Assembly: GCA_963920575.1 (NCBI GenBank) | Contig: OY986966.1 | Coordinates: 139,001 to 203,000 of the forward strand | Reading direction: 5' to 3' | Origin: Narthecium ossifragum | Lineage: Eukaryota; Streptophyta; Magnoliopsida; Dioscoreales; Nartheciaceae | DNA: 64,000 nt | In this document: one piece after another, positions 46,201 to 58,500 of the stretch | Layout: each line of letters starts with the position of its first letter | Numbering within the stretch: the stretch's first letter is position 1 | Notes under the pieces: generated by a model | The model's input: only the letters and a program-made list of their open reading frames with translations | Databases searched by the model: none | What the model was told of the DNA's origin: nothing | Translations under genes and position numbers: made by a program

Positions 46201-49200
46201 TTCTATATGCATAGACCAGCATATTACTAAAGCAAGAAAATGGTCAAAAATAGCAATCGCTATTGATTTTCTACACTTGATGCCTTAGATCTGAACAATG
46301 CATTTAAAGAAAGAGAGCAAATAAATATCTCTAAAATGGAGGCTTAGCAGATTACCTGCAGACATCCAATGCTCTTCTCATATCCCCAGAAGCAGCAGCA
46401 ACTTTCTGGTTCACATTTAGACACTATTAAAGCATGTCCCAGAGTAATAAGCTTTAGATGCCATTTACCCAAAGGACAATATGTACAAACACAAATTTAT
46501 GTGTAAGTTTTACATGCATGTTACAGACACTGAGCACATATTACGGCTAAAAAGTAGACATGATACTGATGGATTAATGCCACTAATAGCACTTGATACA
46601 GTTACAAATTAGGACCATTCTGCGCAGTCTGCCTACTCAAAATATTGTAATTCAATCCGACATGATTTAAAGCATGAATGAAACAATATTATAATTGTGA
46701 TTTCAAAAGTAAATAAAGAGATATTCATGTAGAATCACTGATTTCCACTTCCATGATACGATACAAATGACGATCTTTAAAGTTAAATGGCAGAACTTAC
46801 TCTGGCACAAAATTCAAGGGCTATAGGTTCGAAAACATCATATCCAAGAACCTAGAAATCAATGAGCAAAAAAAGGCAAATCAAGTTCATTAGTGTGAAA
46901 AATATTGCCTTCACATAAGATAGAAGACTCTCAATGGTTAATGGACAAAAATAACAGCATTAAAGAATTACCATAAGCCTCTGCTGAATAATCTTAAGTA
47001 TCTGATCTTTAGTGTAAGCATGGAACGTTATGACCGAGGGTTTGCCTGGAAGAAGCACAAAAAGAAACCACCAAGTAAAGTCAGTCTTTTCTACAAAGGC
47101 AATACAATGATTGCTTTTGTTGAAATCAGGATGAAGCCATCATTGAATTACATGGTTCTCCAAGACATAATCATCATGTGAAATATTGGCTGAAAAGAGT
47201 TATTTCAACATATAGAAAACTTAACAACATGAGTTAACTGTACTTGAATATCTTCATATAAAAGTGAGATAAAAAAAGCACACTCACAATTCAATGCCTC
47301 AAGTCTTGGAAGGAATCGGTCAGCAAGGTCAATCGCGTTTGCTACTCCTAAATCAAGGACATCAAAGCAAACAATTTGGACCCAATTACTCAAGGAAAAA
47401 TAAAATTAATCACTATAGATGAGTTTTGATATTGGTATTAAGCAACATTACCTATGAGTATGAACCGGGAAAGTGGAAAAGTTGTAAGCATGAAGAGATC
47501 ATGAAGCACTGCACGATCTCTGGTTATTAAGTAGTCCATCTCATCAGCAACTATTAGCCTGTAATGTGAAATACTGTCAATAACGATAAGTATCACAGAG
47601 TTACCAAAAACTACAAAAAGAAGAAGAAAAATGGTTTGAGAAACACTAAACAAAACCTTCTCATGATCCTAACGATTAGGTTCTGCACTGATGTACAGAA
47701 GCAATTGTCTATTCATGTATCAAAAACAGCAAAAAGGAAATATAGATTGTTGGATTAGATAGTAATTGCTTTATCCTTACATCATCTTCATGGGCAACAG
47801 TTCTCTTCTTTGAGAAAATAGCTTCTGGAGGTGCTTAAGAGGTGAGCAGCCAGTATGCATCTTCAAACATGGATTCAATTTTTCAAGCACCTTAAGTCAG
47901 ATGTTAGCAGTTAGCATACAATGATGTAGTTTGAACTTCGAAAACTAAATTTTTCAGTACTTCGTAGAACCTTGCTGAAAATTTGAGATGTGTCTGTAAG
48001 TGATGCACAGTTGATGGATAACATATCTGGTAACTGAAATCCCTCCTGGCAGTAAGATCAAAGCAGCAAGAGAACTATATGTGAAGAGATAAATGGCGTG
48101 AAACAAGCAAATAGTGCACATAAAAAGAGGGTGAAAATTCTCAACTCCTCTTCCATTTTAGAACAAAAGAAAGAACATAGATTTTTTTTTTTTGGAAGAA
48201 AAAAAGTACACAGAATAAGTCTGACACATTTATACAGTTCTTTTAGCAATTTCTATATGTGGTAGGCTAGTAGCCTGTTCTTCACCTCCTTGATTCTGAC
48301 CCTAAGGAACAAAAGCAGAGTAACTCCCCCTAATCAAATCCTTTTCCTGCACACCTAAAGATGTAGCCATTGTCCAACTCCAAAAACCTCATCCACTTTT
48401 GTCACGGAAATTTTTCTGAGACTTATCTTGATAGTGTTTAATAGAAAGCGCCTCTTACTTTTCACTTCCATTGGGAAACAAGATATGTCTTTCCTCCACA
48501 TCTTCTTACTCGTTGATAAATGACCTCACTTACATGAAGTACTTGATAATCGATCTAACGTCCACGTAAATTAGTTTTAAGTTTGGGCTTTTAATCAATC
48601 CTCCATAGCTCCATTAAGAGTAAAAAATCCTCCTCTTATAATAATATCAAGCATACAAATAGAAGGGTTGGAGCTTCTAATGCCTGAATCCCGAAACTTG
48701 ACCCCACATTAAAAGTTAAGGAATAGACGTGCAGCTTGAAAAGCTGAATCACTGGCAGCAAAATTATCTAATGTTTATTGCAAGCAATAATCTGCAAGTC
48801 TATGTAAACTAAGCAGCAAGAGAAAAGAGCAAGAAAGACACCTCTTTCGACCATGACAGCAGAATCTCTTTCACTTTGTCAATGGATAGTGTTTTACCAG
48901 TCCCAGGACATCCACATACGTACAAACTACCTGCTTTTTCCTGTTCGATACATGACTTGCAGAATTCTAAAATTCTGTTTTGCTCTCCCTCACGACATAC
49001 TACATTTTTTGGAGCTGTGGCTACATGCAGCACTTCCTTCACAGCCTGCATCTGCGCTGAATCTGCCAATGATGGTTAAACAAATATGGCTCAGTTTAAT
49101 AACGGGATTGTATGCAAGAATAAAAGTAGAAGCTAACTTGTAGAGCAAACAATTGTATAATTAAGGATTTCCAGAGCCAAATACACATTGCAGCAATGAA

Positions 49201-49910
49201 CTCATACAATAACAAGCATTGTCCATAAAATAGATGACTATATGGAAGTTGTAAGCAAAGATTAGTGCAATAGCTGGCTATCATTCTGTGAGTATTCTCT
49301 AATAAAAAAGAGTGGATATAAAGGAAGCAAACTATAATTCATCCAATACGGCCAAATCAAGAACATTGATAATGGCATGAACGATCTCTTATAGGAGATA
49401 AGAGCACTTGCCCCTCGGATCCCATTTCCGCTTCTGGGAAAATTGATCGGACAACCTCTTTCTTGGAGATTTTGGAGAGCAAGTGAGCAATCCATTCGAA
49501 CCAATGTTATGTCCCTGACAAAGAAATTCATGATCAGATCCTAATTAGTTAATACGGGAAGAATAAGATATATCAATAGAAAACTACAAGAAAGCGTATT
49601 TGAAATCCAAAATTATGAGATGTCGTATAGAATCTACATTTAGGTTTGAGCCGTCACAGTTGCCACTGCATCTGCGAGGCGACGTCCATTCGGCCGGAGA
49701 ACGGGTCTTGATCGGGCTCTCCTTCGTGGTTTGGGATCTTGATCGCTTTCTATGGATCGTCGCATCGCCGTTTCCTCTTTTTCCTGCCAAATCTTTCGGG
49801 GAATTGACTTGAGATCCAGAGTAATCGCTCTTAATTTCTTTTCTTGGCATTCTATGATTTCTTAATTGATGCGATGAAAGGCGGCCGCCGACGAGAAGGG
49901 TAGAAGACAT
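43265..49910 (-). CDS. CDC6: CDC6, origin licensing ATPase
   Basis: Sixteen exons: 49910-49638, 49514-49412, 49062-48842, 48045-47971, 47890-47781, 47558-47452, 47347-47288, 47045-46972, 46851-46801, 46405-46356, 45626-45563, 44945-44856, 43843-43778, 43641-43546, 43472-43383, 43300-43265. Phases fit throughout, giving 521 residues, close to Arabidopsis CDC6. The N-tail has three CDK consensus sites (SPIK 65-68, SPRR 77-80, SPRK 107-110) and a KRLSDQF cyclin-docking and nuclear-localisation-like stretch. The AAA+ part shows Walker A GCPGTGKT (176-183), Walker B LIVADEMDYLITRD (from 262), sensor text GVANAIDLADRFLPRL and SGDMRRALDVCR. The C-terminal winged helix includes VDTIQSLPQHQQ. It loads MCM helicase on origins with ORC and CDT1. 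Introns 2 and 13 use GC donors. Two E2F sites lie just upstream. Confidence 0.97.
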
Positions 49911-49948
49911 AGGAAGGCGATTGGAATAACCTAGGATGCAAATGGTTT

Positions 49949-49985
49949 GCGCGGGAAATTGATCGCGTGGGTCATCTTTCCCGCC
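49949..49985. promoter_or_regulatory. Pair of E2F-type sites upstream of CDC6
   Basis: GCGCGGGAAA at 49949-49958 and TTTCCCGCC at 49977-49985 face each other, 39 to 75 bp above the CDC6 start codon. TTTSSCGC is the E2F/DP consensus, and plant CDC6 genes are known E2F targets at G1/S. Confidence 0.8.
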
Positions 49986-50139
49986 ACGAGTCGATACTCC
50001 CGCGAACGCAGCACCGGTGTGTATCCGGGTTCGATATAAAGATACGCATATGGGCGTATGCTTATACAATACTTTGTTTGGACAAAACACCAAACACGCG
50101 CGGATCATATGGGTTGGATTCTCCGGAAAAGAAGGTCTT

Positions 50140-50398
50140 ATAATCTTAATCATTCTTACATTAGGCTATGATTATAAGTGAATTTTTTATTATTCTACGT
50201 GACGGAATAATGTCCTAGGTTGATAGGGTTTAGTGGGAGGAAATTATTAGATGATTATTGAGGTGGAGTTGGTGATTACATATCATGTGATTGGAGTATA
50301 ATTAGTTATTATATACATCATAAAGCTATGGATGTATACAAAATTATATGAGCAGTGATTGGTGCACACGCCAGTTGGCGTGTGAATCTCACATTATT
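50140..50398. other. Intergenic stretch
   Basis: Upstream of the CDC6 promoter. AT-rich, nothing recognised. Confidence 0.25.
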
Positions 50399-50562
50399 GA
50401 ATTGGTAGCACAGCTACCGATTCATATACATGCCTATCGGTAGTGGTCTACCGATAGGCATGTACAACCTATCGGTACCCCACTATCAATAGATTCGTTG
50501 TCGATTCATATACATGTATATCGGTAGTGGGTTACCGATAGGACAGCTACCGATTCATATAC
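50398..50562. repeat. CGGTA hairpin cluster with a perfect 15-bp-arm hairpin
   Basis: At 50429-50462 CATGCCTATCGGTAG, loop TGGT, CTACCGATAGGCATG forms a perfect hairpin. A second, ATCGGTAGTGGGTTACCGAT, lies at about 50521-50540. CAGCTACCGATTCATATACATG occurs twice in near-identical form (about 50411 and 50543). The core matches the array at 38925-39112. Confidence 0.85.
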
Positions 50563-51783
50563 ATGTGAAATGCACATGCCACGTACAAATCATTTCTGAA
50601 ACTATATATCATCCGTCCTTATCCTCTAAAAGCTCACCGACCAACTCCACCGCACACCCCACCTATCCACAGCACCCGCAGGCCCCCGAGACGTGCAAGC
50701 AAAGTTCGCTCGCGCCTAGAAGGTCGGAACTCTGCCTTTTCTTGTTTGCTGAATTGCTAGAGAGTGTCTTAGCAAATTAAACACGCGTTTTCATTGACAC
50801 GTACGTGTACGTGGTTCCGAATCTGTTCCACCACCGACTGGTCATTGACACATGCAGCACGGGGCATTCCACATGTCCATGTCCCACCGCGTGATCGGAG
50901 CTGGACACTGTTGTAGTTGTGGTACCGCAAAGGGAGGGGATGGGCAGAATGAGCTTTTATTTGTTTATAATTGTGGATGAGAACCAAGAGGCGCCCGACA
51001 CCGACTTAGCGACATGGCATTTGCTTCCTCCATTAACTCCAGCGCGGCGCGGACGAGGTCCGAGACTCCACACCACAGCCCCCCCACTCCAGAGTCCAGA
51101 CGGGCTGTAATTGTTTTGAAGAAGTGGACCAGACATAAATATAGGACGTAAAGATCCAGTTGCTCCGGTGGATAGCACATGCTATTCTTTGCATCAAGCT
51201 AATCGATGGATAAACAGAAGCTCACATCCCAGCAGTATTACTCTTCTAGACACTTCAGTTGACGGGCAAGGCAGAATTGTGTTTCTAAATTACAGCATTC
51301 GTCTACCCCCCTGCTGGACCACTTCCTTGAGAAGGCAGCGGCCGCCCTTAAACATTATTAAAAGCTAGCTGGTCAAGGTAGTAGTTAGAGACGCGCACGA
51401 GTCACCAGTCTCTACTAATTATCAGCAAAAATTAAGTGTCGGTCCAAGGTATACTCCTCTGCTATGGATAATGGCAATTAATAAATTATGGGAATATTCC
51501 AATCGAAATGCTTGTTATGATTTGTTGCTGTTTGGATAAGATCCACTACTTTACCTCCTTTGTTTCTTCTCGATCTTCCATATTAATCTTCTCCTCTTCT
51601 TTGGTCGCCGCGGCTTCCTAAGTTCAAATCTCGGACATTTCCAACCACGTTCCACGTTCCCACACATACCCCAGTGCCTTTATATAGCCCGCCTCCTTCC
51701 ATCTACCTGTTGGAAAAGTAGACTCTAGAAAGAGCTAATTAAAGAGGAAGTTGTTCAAAACATCAGCCATTCTCGGTTGATTT
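50563..51783. other. Intergenic region upstream of HSPRO
   Basis: No gene recognised. The right end is the HSPRO promoter. Confidence 0.3.
51680..51686 (+). promoter_or_regulatory. TATA box of HSPRO
   Basis: TTATATAG in the context CCTTTATATAGCCCGCC, about 100 bp before the start codon, the expected position for a leader of about 70 nt. Confidence 0.6.
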
Positions 51784-53208
51784 ATGGTACTAGAGCCGGA
51801 GTGGAGAACCACGAAGAAGAAGATGGCAACGCCCGAGATATCCGTCCGATCGCCGAGGTTGTCGGAAAAGTCCCGCCTTTCGTTTCCCTCCTCCTCACCA
51901 GGTGTCCTAGACCCTTCCACCACGGCCGCGTACGAGCGCTACCTCCACCTCCCCGCGCTCGGCAAGCTCTGTGGCGCCAACGATTTCCCAGAATGGAGCA
52001 ACGAGCCCATCGTGAGACCGGCCCTACAAGCTCTTGAGATCACGTTTCGCTTCATCTCTATCGCCCTCTCTGACCCCAGGCCCTACGCCAACCACCGGGA
52101 GTGGAAGCGACGCCTCCAGTCCCTCGCCACGCACCAGATTGAGATCATCGCCGATATCTGCGAGGAGGATGGCCCCACCGGAGGCGCCCCAGTCGCCAAT
52201 CTTAGCTCTTCCGAGGGTGTATTGGCTCGACGAATTAGCTCGCACGAGGTGTGGAAGCTCCCCGGCGCGGCACCTGTTGTCAGCCGAACGAGCCAAGGGA
52301 GCCTGCTCCCGAGGCTTGCCGCGTGGGAGAAGTCCGAGGACTCCGCCTCCAAGATCATGTTTCAAATCGAGTGCCAGATGCAGCGGTGCCCCTTCACCTT
52401 AGGTTTGGGTGAGCCCAACCTCGCCGGAAAACCCTATCTCGAATACGATCTCATCGTCCGGCCGTCCGATCTACACGCTCTCAAGCAAAGCCCCTCGGAG
52501 TCCAAAAGCCTCAATAACCACGAGAACCAGACGCTCTTCACCATCCACCAGATCCTCGAGTCGTGGATTTTCGCCGCCCGTGAGCTCCTGAAGCGGATCA
52601 CAGAGCGTATAGAAGCGAAGGAGTGGGTAAAGGCGTCCAGCGATTGCTGGATATTGGAGCGGATCTGGATGCTTTTATCCAAGGTCGAAGAACTCCACTT
52701 GCTTACAGATCCGGACGATCTCCTCCGTCTCAAAAGCCAGCTAGCGATTAAAGCTACTCCAGGATCAGAAGCCTTCTGCTTCCGTTCGACGGCTCTGCTC
52801 GATCTCACAAGAACGTCGAAGGATCTAAAGAGGAGGGTACCATGGATACTGGGAGCTGAGGTCGATCCCAACGGCGGGCCCAGGGTCCAGGAGGCGGCGA
52901 TGAAGTTGTTCCACAGCCATAATGACAACGGGAGGATTCATCTTCTGCAGGCGCTGCAGGCAGTGGAAGGGGCGACGAAGAAGTTCTTCTTCGGGTACCG
53001 GCAGTTGATTGTGGCGGCCATGGGTAGCTTGGAGGCGAGCGGCAATCACGCGTCGGGACTGGCGGCGGAGCCATCGGATTCTTTGTCGCAGTTGTTTTTT
53101 GAACCGCCCTATTTCCCCAGCGTTGACGCGGCTAAGACGTTCCTGGGCGAGTTCTGGCACAAGGAAGCCACCGGCTCGGATAAGACGTTTCATAAGCCGC
53201 GCTGGTGA
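51784..53208 (+). CDS. HSPRO: HSPRO, nematode-resistance Hs1pro-1-like protein
   Basis: One exon, 474 residues, no introns, as in known HSPRO genes. The start MVLEPEWRTTKKK parallels MVDLDWKAK of Arabidopsis HSPRO2; a later Met (MATPEISVRSP, residue 14) is the alternative. Signature stretches are YLHLPALGKLCGANDFPEW, EPIVRPALQALEITFRFIS, YANHREWKRRL, FTLGLGEPNLAGKPYLEYD and FFGYRQLIVAAMGS near the end. The family was found through sugar beet Hs1pro-1, and the Arabidopsis members are stress-induced proteins that bind SnRK1 subunits. The biochemical role is not settled. The 5' half is GC-rich compared with the flanks. Nothing is broken. Confidence 0.95.
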   Translation: MVLEPEWRTTKKKMATPEISVRSPRLSEKSRLSFPSSSPGVLDPSTTAAYERYLHLPALGKLCGANDFPEWSNEPIVRPALQALEITFRFISIALSDPRPYANHREWKRRLQSLATHQIEIIADICEEDGPTGGAPVANLSSSEGVLARRISSHEVWKLPGAAPVVSRTSQGSLLPRLAAWEKSEDSASKIMFQIECQMQRCPFTLGLGEPNLAGKPYLEYDLIVRPSDLHALKQSPSESKSLNNHENQTLFTIHQILESWIFAARELLKRITERIEAKEWVKASSDCWILERIWMLLSKVEELHLLTDPDDLLRLKSQLAIKATPGSEAFCFRSTALLDLTRTSKDLKRRVPWILGAEVDPNGGPRVQEAAMKLFHSHNDNGRIHLLQALQAVEGATKKFFFGYRQLIVAAMGSLEASGNHASGLAAEPSDSLSQLFFEPPYFPSVDAAKTFLGEFWHKEATGSDKTFHKPRW

Positions 53209-53404
53209 GTCGACCGCTTGCGTGTTGTTGGGTCTAGGTCTGCGTCTTTGGTACAACATGTGTAAACATATACTATGTCTATCATTGTAACTGTATGTAT
53301 ACCGCTGCCTGATTGATTATACTAATTAATATTCATCTTGTAAATTGGAAAGCTCTGTGTGTCTTTGCACATCATACGAGTAAAGTCACTCTTGTAGCCC
53401 ATAC

Positions 53405-53942
53405 ATCTAAGAAATGATAACATTCAGAGTTGATCCATACATTAATCGTCAGTTCAGCCGTCTAGCTCAAAATGCAGTTTTCAAATTTCACGATTGATCC
53501 ATGTATCGACAATCGCATCGACCGTCAACTACTGTGAGGAAATGATGCATTCAGGGTCGATCCATGCATGGACCGTCGCTTCAGCCATCGGGCTCAAAAT
53601 ATAGCTTTCAAACTTTAGGGTCGATCGTCGCATCCACCGTCACATCGACCACCACCCTCTGTGAGGAATTGATGTATTCAGGTTCGATCTATACATCGAC
53701 CGTCGCTTCAGTCGCTTAGCTTAAAATACAGCTCTCAAACTTTAGCTTAAAATACTGCTCTCAAACTTCACGGTCGATCCACTTATCTACCGTCGCATCG
53801 ACCGCCAACCTCTGCGAGGAAATGATACCTCCATGGTCAATTCATGCATCAACTGTCTATCTCAAAATGCAGTTTTCAAACTTCACGGTCGATCCACACA
53901 TCGACCGTAGTATCGACCACAGAGGGTGCATCAGATGAAACG
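53405..53942. repeat. 127-bp tandem array with GGTCGAT...ATCGACC inverted repeats
   Basis: The phrase GAGGAAATGAT recurs at 53409 (diverged), 53536, 53663 and 53816. The first two intervals are 127 bp; the third is 153 because a 26-bp segment (AGCTTAAAATACAGCTCTCAA) is duplicated inside. Each unit holds two hairpin-like modules such as CGGTCGAT, loop CCACAC, ATCGACCG, spaced about 60 bp. Units differ by about 10-20 percent by eye. Confidence 0.85.
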
Positions 53943-55581
53943 ACCATTTACGATGCATGATTTGGCCTAAAAAATACACCACACGGTGCATGCATTAGTT
54001 AATACGTGGTAAACCAAACATAGGATCGATTGTGGAGGGTGCATCGCGGCACCCTGATTCATCCCAATCAAACAACCGTTTAAAATCTTCTTCTTCCCTC
54101 GGGATTTTGGCCCATACTTTGTTTCCATGTTCAACAAAACTTGGCTGGGCTTGTATGGGCCGTTACCAAGTACCAAGAGTTTTGACCCCTTCAATTGCTG
54201 CAATTTGAGTCCAAGCCCGCGATCTTGGGGGCCATCGGCCAATTTAGTTCATAAGCAAGCAGCACCCGTGCTTGTGGTCAAACTGCATACCATGAGAGTC
54301 AGATTGGTTCTGATTCGTCACCAGCATGCGCAGCGCTTTGTGGGAGTAGAATAGAGGTAGCCCACGTAGTGTTTATCATGAGAGTCCGAGACCACATCTC
54401 AAACCTTTTTAATCTCTAGCCTTCGTGAATCTTCATTTTGATCCGGCACAAGACTGATGATCGATGAAGAAGATTTTGAACATATTGGTGATTACATTTT
54501 TTAATTTATTTTTTTCCTTTTTCAATTTCGGGGCTTCCTATCTACCATAATTAGGTTTTGGAACGAAGTTGGTTGAATCATACGACTCGCGTTTGCATTC
54601 GCGCACCATCCATCGAAGGACAATGACGGCGCAGCGGTTCCATGCTGTCGGAGTACATGGTGGCCACTTGACGATCGTGAGATCTCTGGAACATCATCTC
54701 TGGTTGTGGGTGCATCAAAATATCATATTTATTTACATAATATCTATTCAAGATTTCAATCCAGCGAGCTGACAGATTTACCTATATTTTTATAATTAGT
54801 ATTTCACACGCCGACACGGCTCCCCGCCCGTTCTATTCGGTCTGTCCATTTCCCGCTCTTGGCGCAAAGAAGAAGAGCCCTGACGCTTTTCCCCAGTGGA
54901 GGTGGAGTCGGTGACAATGGACCTAATGCACCCGTTGACTTCACGGTTATCTAGGAGGAGGAGGTCTGGCGACGTCTCTCGCTGGAGAGGAGAGCTCGAT
55001 CTTTCATTAATCTCTCCAAGAATCGCGGTAACCCGATCTTCCAGCAGCCTCGTTTTGAGATACAAGGAGATTTGGATCTGGAGCTTCGGAGAGTCAATCC
55101 TCGAGGAGGTTTCCACTTTGAACTGCTCTCGCCTCGGGCTCCGTTCCCCAGATCCACGCTTCTCGCTTCCTTCTCCTCCTCTTATATTCGTCGACTTCAC
55201 ATCAGCATATCAGAATATGGGATGATTCGATTCGATTGGATTGTCTCCTCTATAAGAAAAATTTGGAATGTTTATCTTTTCCTCAGTGAAGCAGATCTAA
55301 CAGCCGGCTCCAAGTAGCGCCTTTCGCTCGGACCTAGGGACGCAAATCGGTAATTGCTTTAATCATTGGTTTCATATCCGCCTCTTTTATGCTATCGTAG
55401 CAGCAATGACCTCTCAACTCTTGAAGAGTGAACCGATTGTTCTGTTTGTATGAATCCTCAGACACTGTCTTTTCATAGATGAATTTCCCCTCATTTCTAT
55501 GAAAGAAATGAATTTTCCCTATGCTTCAGGCCTATTCGCTATAGTGAATTTGCCTTTTTCACTTCTTTCAGGTGAGTGATC
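53943..55581. other. Region upstream of the GONST2-like gene
   Basis: A GC-richer part at 54800-55350 has long open frames on both strands without a recognisable domain. It probably contains the untranslated first exon of the transporter gene: a donor-like CG|GTAATTGC near 55348 would pair with the acceptor TTTCAG at 55571, just before the ATG. Confidence 0.35.
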
Positions 55582-58500
55582 ATGTCATCAGATTTGAAAT
55601 CAGATTCATATGCAGATCACGATATCGAGGAACCTACTTTCATAGATAAGAATGAAGGTCTTCTCAAGAAAGGCAATTATACGATTTACAAGCTTCTTCA
55701 CCGTTTTTCAAAGGAAGAAAACATCCCAATTGCTGATATTACTGCGAATATAGCAATGAGAGCAGCCAATAATAGGTGACTAACTACCTTCTTTTTTAAG
55801 TCTTTGACTATCTCAATGGAGCGCTGATGTTATGTTTCTATGTCCGGCAAGCAAAATTAAGATTATAGTGGCTTGCGTTTGTGCATAGCCATGCAGTAGT
55901 ATCATTAATCTCAACTAAATACCTCCAAGATCTTAATGCTGGTCAATTTAATTTGGCAGTGTAACAGGTTTCTCCAATGTAGATTATCTTATGTCACTTT
56001 AGGAACGTCACCTGACACTTTCCAATGAAAACAGAAAGCTGCAAAATGGAGGTGAAAGGAAATCTGGACCCCTTTTGTCTGGCCTGGCTTATTGCATATC
56101 CTCTTGCAGCATGATATTGCTTAACAAGGCTGTCCTATCTGGCTACGGCTTTAATGCAGGCGTATCGCTGATGCTATACCAGGTACTAGTCTCTAGTCTG
56201 AGATTCCTTTGAATGAGATAACAGCTTACTTTTGTTGCCTCATATTCTTAAATATGATGACTTCATTTGAGATGGATGTATTTACATTTATGTAGGAATA
56301 TGCCAAAAACATGCAATTTCTGTAGCATTTTATTAACAAGCTATCCATCTGCTCAGAATGAAAACACATATTTGCTGTTTTTCCCATAATGAAAATTCAT
56401 TTCTTTCATAGATGTTATCATCCTAACCAAAGGCTGATAGTAAGTTTGAAATATTTGTTTGCTCCATCTTTCAGAGCCTTCTTGGTTCCCGTTGTGCTCT
56501 GCATAGTCCCCATTTCACTGGAGAATTGTCTGTTTGATGATAATATTGTTGATATCTGGTTGCTTTATTCTTTTTGTCTTATACTATACTATTATGCACT
56601 GAAGTTAATAAACTGATTATTATGTTTGTTGCAGAATCTCATCTCTGTCACTATTGTTATGGTATTGGGGTTCTTTGGAGTAGTCTCAACAGAAAAGCTC
56701 ACATGGAAGCTCATTCGAGCTTGGATTCCTGTCAATCTTTTATTTGTCGGTATGCTGGTGACAGGAATGTACAGGTAGTCTGCCCAAAATACTCCCATAT
56801 GATGGATACTTTAGCTGAGTTGATATGTCACTCAACAAGAGTTTGGTGAACAAATGCTAGCAATAGCAGTACACTCGGTAGCTTGGAATGCCTAATGCTA
56901 TTAATTTATGCTGAGAATTAAAATTACCATTTTGTCGGTATTCATGTCTACTTCTAATATCCAAAGCTTTAAGACTTATTTTTGTTTTATCCCTTGGTAT
57001 TTTTCAGTTTGAAGTACATAAACGTAGCAATGGTGACAATCTTAAAGAACATGACAAACATTCTAACTGCAGTCGGAGAAATATATCTTTTCAAAAGACG
57101 TCAGAACACAAAAGTTTGGGCTGCCCTTTTTCTCATGGTATACTGTTCTCATACATCCTTTCCTTTTTTTCCCTTTCTGTTCCATCGATAAAGAAAGCTG
57201 CAATCTGCTGTTGGTCCAAATGTAAAAAATTAAAGTTTCGAGCAATTCTAAGCATCTTCATGGTTGAAAATATGTATCTAGCCAGGTTTGAACTTTGGAG
57301 TAGAAAATAACCGCTTAGCTGCAAAATCAGTTTCCTCTACAGACGAATATGCCATTTGTTTGCTGTCATGTTTAACTGATGAGCTCAATGACCTGAAAAT
57401 CATACTAGATAAAAACCTTGAAATCCCCTGAACTGGCTTTTCAAGTTTCTACACTTATTGACTCACCTATCAGAATCATTAATAGATAACTGTTATCATT
57501 TTCTTGGAAAGTAAAGTTGGAATTGCCTTGTGACTTGAAGACATGAAAAGATGAAAAAGTCTGCCATCCGTAGCAACTAAAGCTTGGATGTGCAACTTAG
57601 GTATCCAAGGTGACATCCAGCACTCAAGCAGTTGACAGCTCAAGTGGGGAATGAACACTGCCATAGTTTACGATCATTGCTAATAACGTAATATCTTATA
57701 TGTTCTTGCCAAGACATACTGATATATTCTGCATTCCAGATCGTATCGGCAGTAAGTGGCGGCCTCACTGACCTGTCATTTGATGCAATTGGTTATACCT
57801 GGCAAATTGTGAACTGCATTCTCACGGCAAGCTACTCAGTGAGCATCTTCCATAGTGTTATCCTGTCGCTGAATGTGTCTAATGAATAGTAATTAAGTGC
57901 TATGCATTTCAGAAACTTTTGTTACGCATATGTTCTAGCTCCAGAAGTCTCTTTTACTCCCATTTTTCTTTTCAGAAATCTGTTCCAATGTAGAAAATAT
58001 TGTTCAAATATCAAAGGAAGTTCCTTGGAAGAATTTTTCTTGGACTAATATGTCGACATTGAGTGATTGCGATGTTAGTCGGAATTTTGTTTGGCACAAG
58101 CTTGATCTCCTCATTCTTGTCAAGCATGGTTGGATCAAAGTCATGCTTCCCTGGCCAGATTGCTAACCCCGATTGGCCAATGCAGAGTATTCTGTGTGCA
58201 ATAGGGTAGCACGCCACGCATCCTGCTGGGAGAGCAATCCAATTTATGAGGAAGGATAGTTGGACCCTACCTATGTGATGCATATTGTAGTGCACATACC
58301 GTATAGAAGCCTGCAAAAAGCTTTTCAAATAAAACCTTGAAACATATGATTATTTCCATTTTCTATTCATCTTTTTTTGTTTCCACTTGTGAAATATTGG
58401 TTCCATCTTTTGAATGCAACTAACATGAATCCGTTATTTTGTGTGAAGTTGATCCTGCGGAGGGTTATGGACACAGCAAAACAATGGACAAAATCTGGTT

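Noticed and set aside
52024..53259. Several long minus-strand frames opposite HSPRO
   Set aside because: They are shadows of the GC-rich HSPRO coding strand; none has a recognisable domain.
54796..55225. Overlapping open frames on both strands upstream of the transporter gene
   Set aside because: Neither strand shows a recognisable protein, and the position fits an untranslated leader and promoter region.
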